DNA of 40,267 bases from an uncultured Eubacterium sp. (GTDB taxonomy: Bacteria; Bacillota; Clostridia; Oscillospirales; Acutalibacteraceae): NCBI GenBank assembly GCA_910583925.1, contig CAJTZJ010000016.1, forward strand, positions 1-40,267. Direction: 5' to 3'. The notes under the pieces were generated by a model. The model was not told the origin of the DNA and made no database searches. It saw nothing but the letters and a program-made list of their open reading frames with translations. The position numbers were made by a program, and so were the translations under genes. This document shows, one piece after another, positions 29,954 to 39,100 of the stretch; the first letter of the stretch is position 1; each line of letters opens with the position of its first letter.

Positions 29954-30901
29954 ATGACAAAAGTATTCATTGACGGACAGGCAGGAACAACCGGCTTAAG
30001 AATCAAGGACCGCCTGCTAAAAAGAGATGATATAGAGCTTCTTATTATTGACGAGGACAAAAGAAAAGATAAGGATGAAATTAAAAAGTTTATAAATCAT
30101 TCCGACATTACATTTCTCTGCTTACCGGATAATGCAGCAATTGAGGCTGTTTCTTTTTTAGATAAAGAAAATAAAAAAACAAAAATAATTGATGCTTCAA
30201 CAGCACACAGAACAAATCCGTTATGGGCTTACGGCTTTCCGGAGTTATCCGAAGAATTTAAGCGACGAATTGAAACAAATCAGCTTATTGCAAACCCGGG
30301 GTGCTATGCAAGCGGTTTTAATGCAATCGTTGCTCCGCTTGTTGCACGCAATGTAATATCGGCAGACTATCCCCTTACCTGCTTTGCAGTTTCGGGATAC
30401 AGTGGTGCAGGTAACAAGGCTATTGCACAGTATGAAGATCAAAACAGAAATAAAGAGCTTGACAGCCCGAGGCAATATGCTTTAACACAAAATCACAAGC
30501 ATCTTAAAGAAATGGCTGCTGTAAGCGGATTGGTTCAGATGCCGATTTTTTCGCCGATGATTTGTGATTACAAATGCGGAATGGTAGTTAGCATTCCCCT
30601 TTTCACAAATATGATGAATAAGAAATATTCATTAAACGATGTAAGGAATATTCTTGCCGAGCATTATGAGGGCAAAAAGGCTGTTAAGGTTCGCCCGATC
30701 GGCTTTACTGAAAATATGATTGGCGCAAACAATTTTTACAGCAGAGATGATATGGAAATTGAGATTAACGGTAATGATGAACGAATGGTTATTACCTGCC
30801 GATTTGACAATCTCGGCAAAGGCGCATCGGGCGCCGCAATTCAGTGCATGAATTTAAGCCTTGGAATTGACGAACACAAATCACTTATTATAGGAGAATA
30901 A
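29954..30901 (+). CDS. argC: N-acetyl-gamma-glutamyl-phosphate reductase (short type)
   Basis: 315 residues. NADPH-dependent reduction of acetylglutamyl phosphate, step 3 to ornithine. The nucleotide loop is QAGTTGLRI, the active-site Cys117 lies in ANPGCYASGF, and a His is in the KHLKEM region. It is shorter than the 340-residue type and fits the ArgC type 2 group. The nearest ribosome site, GGGAG (29936-29940), is 13 bases from the ATG, unusually far. An out-of-frame ATG at 29944 lies closer and would give a 9-residue peptide. First gene of the arg-car operon. Confidence 0.94.
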   Translation: MTKVFIDGQAGTTGLRIKDRLLKRDDIELLIIDEDKRKDKDEIKKFINHSDITFLCLPDNAAIEAVSFLDKENKKTKIIDASTAHRTNPLWAYGFPELSEEFKRRIETNQLIANPGCYASGFNAIVAPLVARNVISADYPLTCFAVSGYSGAGNKAIAQYEDQNRNKELDSPRQYALTQNHKHLKEMAAVSGLVQMPIFSPMICDYKCGMVVSIPLFTNMMNKKYSLNDVRNILAEHYEGKKAVKVRPIGFTENMIGANNFYSRDDMEIEINGNDERMVITCRFDNLGKGASGAAIQCMNLSLGIDEHKSLIIGE

Positions 30902-30903
30902 AA

Positions 30904-32154
30904 ATGATGAAAACAATTAACGGCGGCATATGTGCTGCAAAAGGCTTTAAAGCAAGCGGCATTTACTGCGGAATTAAAATGCCGAGTATAGATAATCAAA
31001 ATCCAAATAAACCGCACAAAAATGATATTTGCATGTATGTAAGTGATACTGTATGTACAACAGCGGCAGTATACACGCAAAACAAAGTAAAAGGCGCACC
31101 GATTACTGTTACAAAAGCAAATCTTGAAAAAAGCGGCAACAAAGCAATTGCTGTTATCGCAAACTCGAAGAATGCAAACACCTGTAATACGGACGGAATT
31201 GAAAAAGCTGAAAAGATGTGCGAACTTGTTGCAAATGAACTTCATGTTCCTAAGGAACAGGTTGTTGTTGCAAGCACGGGAGTTATAGGACTTGTGCTTC
31301 CGATTGAGCCTGTTGAAAAGGCTGTTCCGATACTGGCAGAAAAGCTTGATTACAATGGTAATAAAGAGGCTGCAACAGCTATTATGACAACGGATACCGT
31401 AATGAAAGAATATGCCGTAGAATTTGAAATCGACGGCAAACTCTGCCACCTTGGCGGTATGGCTAAGGGTTCGGGTATGATTCATCCGAACATGGCAACA
31501 ACCCTTAACTTTATTACAACAGACTGTTTAATAAGCTATGAACTTTTGCAGAAAGCACTTTCTGATATAGTACAAGTTACCTACAATTGCCTTTCAATTG
31601 ATGGAGATACTTCGACTAACGATATGATATGCCTTATGGCAAACGGAATGGCTGAAAACAAAACTATTGACAGTGTCGGAAATGAATACGAAACCTTTAA
31701 AACTGCGCTTTATGAGGTTATGGCTAATCTTACCAGAATGCTTGCAAAAGACGGCGAGGGTGCGACAAAGCTTGTTATGTGTGAGGTAAGCGGTGCTAAA
31801 GACGAAGCTACTGCTATTACCTGTGCAAAATCCGTTATCTGTTCCCCTCTTGTTAAAACAGCAATGTTCGGAGCAGATGCAAACTGCGGAAGAATACTTG
31901 GTGCTATCGGATATGCGAATATCGAAATAGACCCATTAAAGATAGATGTATCCTATGTATCATCAAAAGGAAACATTGATGTTTGCAAGGGCGGATATGT
32001 AATTGCATTCAGTGAAGAAAAAGCAAAAGAAGTATTACTTGATGATGAAGTTACCATTAAAGTTAACCTCAACGAAGGAAGCTATGGTATAACAGCTTAT
32101 GGATGTGATTTAACATACGATTATGTTAAAATCAACGGCGATTACAGAAGCTGA
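30904..32154 (+). CDS. argJ: Bifunctional ornithine acetyltransferase/N-acetylglutamate synthase
   Basis: 416 residues. It transfers acetyl from acetylornithine to glutamate, so the acetyl group cycles and no separate deacetylase is needed. The precursor cleaves itself at Ala198-Thr199 in HPNMATTLNF, the family's KGSGMI(H/A)PNMAT signature, and the new N-terminal Thr is the nucleophile. AGGAG lies 7 bases before the ATG, in the last codons of argC. Whether it is bifunctional or only the transferase cannot be told from sequence. No argA or argE is in the window. Confidence 0.95.
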   Translation: MMKTINGGICAAKGFKASGIYCGIKMPSIDNQNPNKPHKNDICMYVSDTVCTTAAVYTQNKVKGAPITVTKANLEKSGNKAIAVIANSKNANTCNTDGIEKAEKMCELVANELHVPKEQVVVASTGVIGLVLPIEPVEKAVPILAEKLDYNGNKEAATAIMTTDTVMKEYAVEFEIDGKLCHLGGMAKGSGMIHPNMATTLNFITTDCLISYELLQKALSDIVQVTYNCLSIDGDTSTNDMICLMANGMAENKTIDSVGNEYETFKTALYEVMANLTRMLAKDGEGATKLVMCEVSGAKDEATAITCAKSVICSPLVKTAMFGADANCGRILGAIGYANIEIDPLKIDVSYVSSKGNIDVCKGGYVIAFSEEKAKEVLLDDEVTIKVNLNEGSYGITAYGCDLTYDYVKINGDYRS

Positions 32155-32171
32155 TAGTAAGGAGATATAAA

Positions 32172-33029
32172 ATGGATATTACAAACGCAATGAAGGCGGA
32201 TGTTATTGCACACGCATTACCGCATATACAGGCATACAGAAAAAAAATCGTTGTTGTAAAATACGGCGGTAACGCTATGATAAATGAAGAACTCAAGGAA
32301 GCTGTTATGCACGATTTAGTGCTGCTTTCAACAGTAGGAATCAAGGTTGTTCTTGTTCACGGAGGCGGTCCGGAAATAAATAAAGCACTTGATGCTATGC
32401 AGATTGAAAGCAAATTTGTTGACGGCTTAAGAGTTACAACAAAGGATACAGCAAATGTTGTTCAGATGGTGCTTGCAGGCAAGGTAAACAAGGATCTGGT
32501 CTGCCAGATCGGAAACCTCGGCGGACACGCAATCGGTCTTTCCGGTATGGACGGCAATATGATAAAATGCAAACCTCTTGACGACAAGCATGGTTATGTA
32601 GGCGAAATTACGGAAATAAATATGGATGTTGTAAATGAGGTGCTTGCCAACAGCTTTATTCCTGTTATTTCAACTATCGGATATGATGAGAACGGAAACT
32701 GCTATAACATCAATGCGGATACCGTTGCTTCTGCTGTTGCAGGTGCGTTAAAGGCTGAAACCCTTGTTTCAATGACAGATGTTGTCGGTCTTTTAAGAGA
32801 TAGGAATGACGAAAGCACACTGATTCACAGAGTTTATATATCCGATGTTCCTGCACTTATTGCCGATGGTGTTATCAGCGGCGGCATGATACCGAAAATT
32901 GATTCCATGACAAGCGCTCTTCGTGAAGGTGTAAAAAAAGCATTTATTATAGACGGAAGAGTTCCCCACTCTATTCTTATGGAGCTTCTTACGGATGAGG
33001 GTATGGGAACCATGTTCAGAAGCAGGTGA
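32172..33029 (+). CDS. argB: Acetylglutamate kinase
   Basis: A 285-residue amino acid kinase that phosphorylates N-acetylglutamate. Motifs are VVKYGGNAM (phosphate-binding Lys), VLVHGGGPEINKAL and the C-terminal GGMIPKIDSM. The N-terminal helix (about 1-25) resembles the one present in arginine-inhibited hexameric kinases, so feedback by arginine is likely. AAGGAG precedes the ATG. It starts 17 bases after argJ. Confidence 0.96.
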   Translation: MDITNAMKADVIAHALPHIQAYRKKIVVVKYGGNAMINEELKEAVMHDLVLLSTVGIKVVLVHGGGPEINKALDAMQIESKFVDGLRVTTKDTANVVQMVLAGKVNKDLVCQIGNLGGHAIGLSGMDGNMIKCKPLDDKHGYVGEITEINMDVVNEVLANSFIPVISTIGYDENGNCYNINADTVASAVAGALKAETLVSMTDVVGLLRDRNDESTLIHRVYISDVPALIADGVISGGMIPKIDSMTSALREGVKKAFIIDGRVPHSILMELLTDEGMGTMFRSR

Positions 33030-33035
33030 TACAAA

Positions 33036-34196
33036 ATGAATACAAAAGAATTAGATGAAAAGTTTGTTGCCCCCACCTACGGCAGGTTTAATGTTGAACT
33101 TACCAAAGGAAAAGGCTCTACACTTTATGATGAAAACGGCAAAGAATATATTGATTTCGGCTCTGGTATCGGCGTTACTGCATTTGGCATTGCCGATGAG
33201 GAATGGAAAAAGGCTGTTATAAATCAGCTTGATAAATTACAGCACACCTCCAATCTGTATTACACTGCCCCGTGCGCAGAGTTGGCAAAGCTTCTTTGCG
33301 AGAAAACAGGAATGAAAAAGGTGTTTTTCTCAAACAGCGGCGCTGAAGCAAACGAAGGCGCAATAAAATACGCAAGAAAATACAGCTTTGACAAATACGG
33401 CGAAGGCAGAAGCACAATTATCACTCTTGTGAATTCCTTTCACGGAAGAACCATAACGACCCTTGCTGCTACAGGACAAGACAGCTTTCATACAAACTTT
33501 GCTCCGTTTACACCCGGTTTTAAATACTGCCCTGCCAATGATATTGATACCATCAAAAAAATGGCAACAGATGATGTCTGCGCAATTATGTTTGAATGCG
33601 TTCAGGGCGAGGGCGGCGTTTTAAATCTTGAAGAAAGCTTTGTTAAAGAAATTGAAAAGCTTGCAAAAGAAAAAGACATTCTTATGGTTGTTGACGAGGT
33701 TCAGACAGGAAACGGCAGAACGGGTAAATATTTTGCATATATGAACTTCGGGATTGAGCCTGATATCGTAAGCACGGCAAAAGGACTTGCCGGCGGTCTG
33801 CCAATGGGTGCCGTCTTATTCGGCGAAAAGGTTGAAAGTCATATTACAGCAGGCTCACACGGTTCCACCTTCGGAGGAAATCCTGCTGCAGCAGCAGGCG
33901 CAGTAAGCATTGTTGAAAGAATTGATGATGAATTCATGAAAACCGTTTCCGAAAAAAGCGAATACATCATTAAATTTTTAAAAAGTGTTAATGGTGTTAA
34001 AAGCATCAGCGGAATGGGCTTAATGCTTGGCATTGAAACTGAAAAAGATGCTAAAGAGGTTGTAAATGCCTGTCTTGAAAAAGGACTTCTTGTGCTTATC
34101 GCAAAAACGAAGATCAGACTTTTGCCTGCACTGAACATAAGCTATGAAGAAATTGATAAAGGATTAAATATACTGAAAGAGGTAATTGAAAAATGA
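33036..34196 (+). CDS. argD: Acetylornithine aminotransferase
   Basis: 386-residue pyridoxal-phosphate class III aminotransferase. Lys249 in STAKGLAGGLPMGAV is the Schiff-base lysine. SNSGAEANEGAIKYAR and VDEVQTGNGRTG are family blocks. It converts acetylglutamate semialdehyde to acetylornithine, and many homologues also act on succinyl-diaminopimelate. It is 6 bases after argB and overlaps argF by 4 (ATGA). Confidence 0.95.
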   Translation: MNTKELDEKFVAPTYGRFNVELTKGKGSTLYDENGKEYIDFGSGIGVTAFGIADEEWKKAVINQLDKLQHTSNLYYTAPCAELAKLLCEKTGMKKVFFSNSGAEANEGAIKYARKYSFDKYGEGRSTIITLVNSFHGRTITTLAATGQDSFHTNFAPFTPGFKYCPANDIDTIKKMATDDVCAIMFECVQGEGGVLNLEESFVKEIEKLAKEKDILMVVDEVQTGNGRTGKYFAYMNFGIEPDIVSTAKGLAGGLPMGAVLFGEKVESHITAGSHGSTFGGNPAAAAGAVSIVERIDDEFMKTVSEKSEYIIKFLKSVNGVKSISGMGLMLGIETEKDAKEVVNACLEKGLLVLIAKTKIRLLPALNISYEEIDKGLNILKEVIEK

Positions 34197-35095
34197 AACA
34201 CTTATTAAAATTACAGGATTTAAGCACACACGATATTCTTGATATCCTAAATCTTGCAGATCAGCTTAAATACGAAACAAAGCACGGAATTGAGCATCAT
34301 TTACTAAAAGGTAAAACACTTGGTATGATTTTCCAGAAAAGCTCAACAAGAACAAGGGTTTCCTTTGAAACAGGAATGTATCAGCTCGGAGGTCAGGCAT
34401 TATTCCTTTCAAACAGGGACTTGCAGATTGGCAGAGGCGAGCCTGTTCAGGACACTGCAAGAGTTCTTTCACGCTATCTTGACGGAATTATGATAAGAAC
34501 CTTTGAACAGAAGGAAGTTGAGGATTTGGCTGAATACGGCTCTATTCCGATTATCAACGGTCTTACCGATTACTGCCATCCATGCCAGGTGCTTGCAGAT
34601 CTTATGACAATCCGTGAGCATAAAAACTCCTTTGAGGGACTTAAATTCTGCTTTATCGGCGATGGAAACAATATGGCAAACAGCCTTATTGTAGGTGCAA
34701 TAAAAATGGGCATGGAATGTGCCGTTGCCTGCCCCGATGAATACAAACCCGATGCAGAAATTATGAAATGGGCTGAAGAAAACGGCGTATTTACCTGCTC
34801 ATCAGACATTCTTTCCTGTGCTGAAAATGCCGATGTTATTTACACAGATGTCTGGGCTTCTATGGGACAGGAAGAGGAAAAGGCAGAGCGTGAAAAAATC
34901 TTTAAGGAATTCCAGATTAATGATGAGGTTATGGCTGCTGCAAATGACGGCGCTATGGTGCTTCACTGTCTGCCTGCTCACAGAGAGGAAGAAATTACTG
35001 CTAAGGTATTTGAAGAACATGCAGATGAGATTTTTGATGAGGCTGAAAACAGACTTCACGCTCAGAAAGCAGTTTTAGTTAAACTTTTAGGATGA
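34193..35095 (+). CDS. argF: Ornithine carbamoyltransferase
   Basis: 300 residues. It joins ornithine and carbamoyl phosphate to citrulline. The carbamoyl-phosphate site SSTRTR is at 50-55 and the ornithine site HCLPAHR is near 262, with DYCHPCQVLADL between. The DVWASMGQEEE block excludes aspartate carbamoyltransferase. It is coupled to argD by a 4-base overlap and followed directly by the genes that make its carbamoyl phosphate. Confidence 0.96.
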   Translation: MKHLLKLQDLSTHDILDILNLADQLKYETKHGIEHHLLKGKTLGMIFQKSSTRTRVSFETGMYQLGGQALFLSNRDLQIGRGEPVQDTARVLSRYLDGIMIRTFEQKEVEDLAEYGSIPIINGLTDYCHPCQVLADLMTIREHKNSFEGLKFCFIGDGNNMANSLIVGAIKMGMECAVACPDEYKPDAEIMKWAEENGVFTCSSDILSCAENADVIYTDVWASMGQEEEKAEREKIFKEFQINDEVMAAANDGAMVLHCLPAHREEEITAKVFEEHADEIFDEAENRLHAQKAVLVKLLG

Positions 35096-35100
35096 TAACA

Positions 35101-36177
35101 ATGGATAACGAAAAAGTATATATATGCCTTGCAGATGGGCATGTTTTTGAAGGAAAGCGATTCGGTGCAGGCGGAAATATTGAAGGAGAGCTTGTTTTTA
35201 CAACAGGTATGTGCGGTTACATTGAAACTCTTACAGATCCAAGCTATTATGGACAGATCGTTCTTCAGACATTTCCTCTTATAGGTAATTACGGCTTTAT
35301 TGATGAGGACTGCGAAAGCAAAAGACCATATGTTTCCGCTTATATCGTCAGAGAAAAATGCGATAATCCATCCAATTTCAGATGCAAAAAAACACTTGAT
35401 GAATATCTTAAGGATAATAATATACCGGGCGTTTACGATGTTGACACACGAGAAATTACAAAGATAATCAGAGAAAGCGGCGTTATGAACGCAAAAATCT
35501 GTTCTAATCCGAATTATGTTGATTATGATAAATTAAAGGAATATTCCGTAAAAAACGCTGTTGCAGCAACCTCAGTCATCAAGCCCACACTTATTCCGAG
35601 TGAAGAGCATAGATACAATATTGTTCTTATTGATTACGGCAAAAAGGATAATATTGCAAATGAGCTGGCAAAAAGAGGTTGTAATGTAGCAATTGTTCCC
35701 CACAACACCAAGGCGGAAGATATATTAAACCTTAATCCTGACGGAATTATGCTTTCTAACGGTCCCGGAGATCCGAGCGAAAATACAGAATGTATTGAAG
35801 AATTAAAAAAGCTTATCGGCAAAAAGCCGATATTCGGAATCTGCCTCGGACATCAGCTTTTAGCACTTGCAATGGGAGCTAAAACAAGTAAGCTGAAATA
35901 CGGACACCGAGGAGTGAATCAGCCTGTAAAAAACACCAAAACAGGCAGAACTTATATCTCTTCACAAAATCACGGCTATGCTGTTTTAAATGATGATATT
36001 GAAAAGTGCGGCGGTGTTATCAGCTATATAAATGCAAATGATAAAACAAATGAAGGTATTGATTATCCCGGTAAAAATGCCTTTTCCGTTCAGTTTCATC
36101 CCGAAGCCTGCAGCGGACCGCACGACACAAGATTTTTATTTGACAAATTTATAAGTATGATGGGAGGTAACGAATAA
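35101..36177 (+). CDS. carA: Carbamoyl-phosphate synthase small subunit (glutaminase)
   Basis: 358 residues. The N-terminal CPSase domain is followed by a class I glutamine amidotransferase with nucleophile Cys248 (FGICLGHQ), with His/Glu in VQFHPEA. It releases ammonia from glutamine and channels it to CarB. An in-frame ATG at 35092 overlaps argF (ATGA), but AGGA is 8 bases from the ATG at 35101, which is used here. It overlaps carB by one base (TAATG) and places GGAGG before it. Confidence 0.95.
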   Translation: MDNEKVYICLADGHVFEGKRFGAGGNIEGELVFTTGMCGYIETLTDPSYYGQIVLQTFPLIGNYGFIDEDCESKRPYVSAYIVREKCDNPSNFRCKKTLDEYLKDNNIPGVYDVDTREITKIIRESGVMNAKICSNPNYVDYDKLKEYSVKNAVAATSVIKPTLIPSEEHRYNIVLIDYGKKDNIANELAKRGCNVAIVPHNTKAEDILNLNPDGIMLSNGPGDPSENTECIEELKKLIGKKPIFGICLGHQLLALAMGAKTSKLKYGHRGVNQPVKNTKTGRTYISSQNHGYAVLNDDIEKCGGVISYINANDKTNEGIDYPGKNAFSVQFHPEACSGPHDTRFLFDKFISMMGGNE

Positions 36178-39100
36178 TGCCTCTTAATAAAGACATTAAA
36201 AAGGTGCTTGTAATCGGCTCAGGTCCTATTGTTATAGGACAGGCTGCCGAATTCGACTATGCAGGTGCACAGGCATGCCGAGTTCTTAAGGACGAGGGTA
36301 TTGAGGTAGTTCTTATCAACTCGAACCCTGCAACCATTATGACGGACAAAGCATTGGCAGACCGCATCTATCTTGAACCGCTTACTGTTGAAACCGTTAA
36401 AAGAATTATTGAAACAGAAAAACCGGACAGCATCCTTGGCGGTTTGGGCGGTCAGACCGGATTAACCATTTCAATGCAGCTTGCAAAGGATGGATATCTT
36501 GATAAAATGGGTGTTCGCCTGCTTGGAACAGATGCCGAAGCAATTGATAAAGCAGAAGACCGTCAAATGTTCAGAGATACAATGGTGAAAATTAATCAGC
36601 CTGTTGTTCCGAGTGACATTGCAAACGATCTTGAACGCTCAAAGGAGATTGCAAACGAAATCGGCTATCCTGTTATAATCCGCCCTGCCTTTACCCTTGG
36701 CGGTGCAGGCGGCGGTGTTGCACACAATGAAAAAGAGCTTGAAGAGGTTGCAAAGCACGGCTTGATGCTTTCCCCTATTACGCAGGTGCTTGTTGAAAAA
36801 TACATTGCAGGCTGGAAAGAGATTGAATTTGAAGTTATGAGAGACAACGTTGGAAATGTGATAGCTGTCTGCTCTATGGAAAACTTTGACCCTGTCGGTG
36901 TTCATACAGGTGACAGCATTGTTATTGCTCCTGCTGTTACACTTGCAGATAAAGAATATCAGATGCTCCGTTCCGCTTCGCTTGATATTATTACGGAACT
37001 TGGAATTGAGGGCGGCTGTAACTGTCAATTTGCACTCAATCCCGAAAGCTTTGAATACAGTGTTATCGAAGTGAATCCCCGTGTATCCCGCTCATCGGCG
37101 CTTGCCTCAAAGGCAACAGGCTATCCCATTGCCAAGGTTACAACTAAAATTGCGCTTGGTTATACACTTGATGAAATCAGAAATGATGTTACAGGGAAAA
37201 CCTGTGCCTGCTTTGAGCCTGCGCTTGACTATGTTGTAGTTAAATTTCCGAAATGGCCGTTTGATAAATTTGTGAATGCCTCAAGAATACTTGGCACACA
37301 GATGAAAGCTACCGGCGAGGTTATGAGCATTGCTCCGTCCTTTGAAATGGCTGTTATGAAGGCTGTTCGCGGTGCTGAAATCGGTCTGGATACGCTCAAT
37401 AATAAAGCACTCGACGGAAAGAATATAACAGAGCTGCTCAAAAATCAGGATGATTTAAGACTTTTCAGCGTATTTAAAGCGCTTAAAGACGGCATTACAC
37501 CTGAAGAAATCCATGAAGTCACTATGATTGACGAATGGTTCCTGTACAAGCTGAAAAACCTTGCAGATTATGAAAAGCAGATTAAGAATTCCCCTATCAG
37601 CAAGGAGCAATACATTTACGGCAAAAAGCTTGGTTATACGGATTCCGCTCTTGAAAAGCTCAGCGGAGGCTCACTTGCATTTCACAGAGATGCCGTATAT
37701 AAAATGGTTGATACCTGCGGTGCTGAATTTGCAGCTGAAACACCGTATTTTTATTCAACATATGACACAGTATGCGAAAGCAAAGCACTTCAGAGAAATG
37801 AAGATAAAAAGCGGATTATTGTTTTAGGATCAGGTCCTATCCGAATCGGACAAGGCATTGAATTTGACTATTCATCCGTTCACTGTGTCCGGACATTAAA
37901 GGAGCTTGGTTATGAGGTTATTCTTGTCAACAACAATCCCGAAACCGTTTCAACAGACTTTGACACAGGCGACAGGCTTTATTTTGAGCCTCTTACCCCT
38001 GAGGATGTTATGAACATTATCAAGGTTGAAAACCCTATTGGTGTTGTTGTAGCCTTCGGCGGACAAACGGCTATCAAGCTTACAAAATTCCTTGATGAAA
38101 ATCATATCAATATATTAGGTACATCTGCTGAAAGTATTGATATTGCCGAGGACAGAGAAAGATTTGATGCGCTTCTTGAAAGCTTTAATATTTTCAGACC
38201 AAAGGGTTCATCCGTTATGAGCCTTGAGGAAGCATTAAAAGCTGCAAATGCACTTACCTACCCTGTTCTGCTCCGCCCAAGCTATGTTATAGGCGGACAA
38301 AATATGACGATTGCTTACACAGATGATGATGTTAAGCAATATATGCAGATTATCCTTTCACAGGGAATTGAAAACCCTGTGCTTGTTGACAAATATATGA
38401 TGGGAACAGAGCTTGAGGTAGACTGTATTTCAGACGGAACAGATGTGCTTATCCCCGGCATCATGGAGCATATTGAGCGTGCCGGTGTTCACAGCGGCGA
38501 TTCAATTGCCGTTTACCCGCCTTACAATTTACAGGATAAAATGCTTGAAAAAATCTGTGATGTATCTGAAAAGCTTGCTCTTTCCTTAAAAACAAAAGGA
38601 TTAATCAACATTCAGTATCTTATTTATCAGAATGAGCTTTATGTTATTGAGGTTAACCCGAGAGCATCAAGAACAATACCGTATATCAGCAAGGTAACAG
38701 GCGTGCCTATGGTTGAGCTTGCGACAAAAATTATGGTTGGTGCAAAGCTTACGGAGCTTGGATTCGGAACAGGCTTGTACCGAACACCGCCGTATTATGC
38801 TGTTAAAGTGCCTGTTTTCAGCTTTGAAAAGCTTAATGATGTAAACAGTCAGCTTGGACCTGAAATGAAATCTACAGGCGAAGTATTGGGCGTTGGTAAA
38901 AACCTTAACGAAGCACTGTTTAAGGGGCTTGTTTCTGCAGGCTTCAGGGTTGACTTTCATAAAAGAGAAAGGCATGGTGTGCTGATTACAGTTACCAAGC
39001 AGGATAGATTTGAGATTGTATCCCTTGCCAAAAAGCTTGATGACATCGGGGCTCAGATATGGGCTACTCCCGAAACTGCAAAGGCAATTGAAAGCCTTGG

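Noticed and set aside
30841..31485. 214-codon minus-strand frame opposite argC/argJ
   Set aside because: Very rich in Cys, Phe and Asn with no motif. It is a shadow of the strongly supported arg genes.
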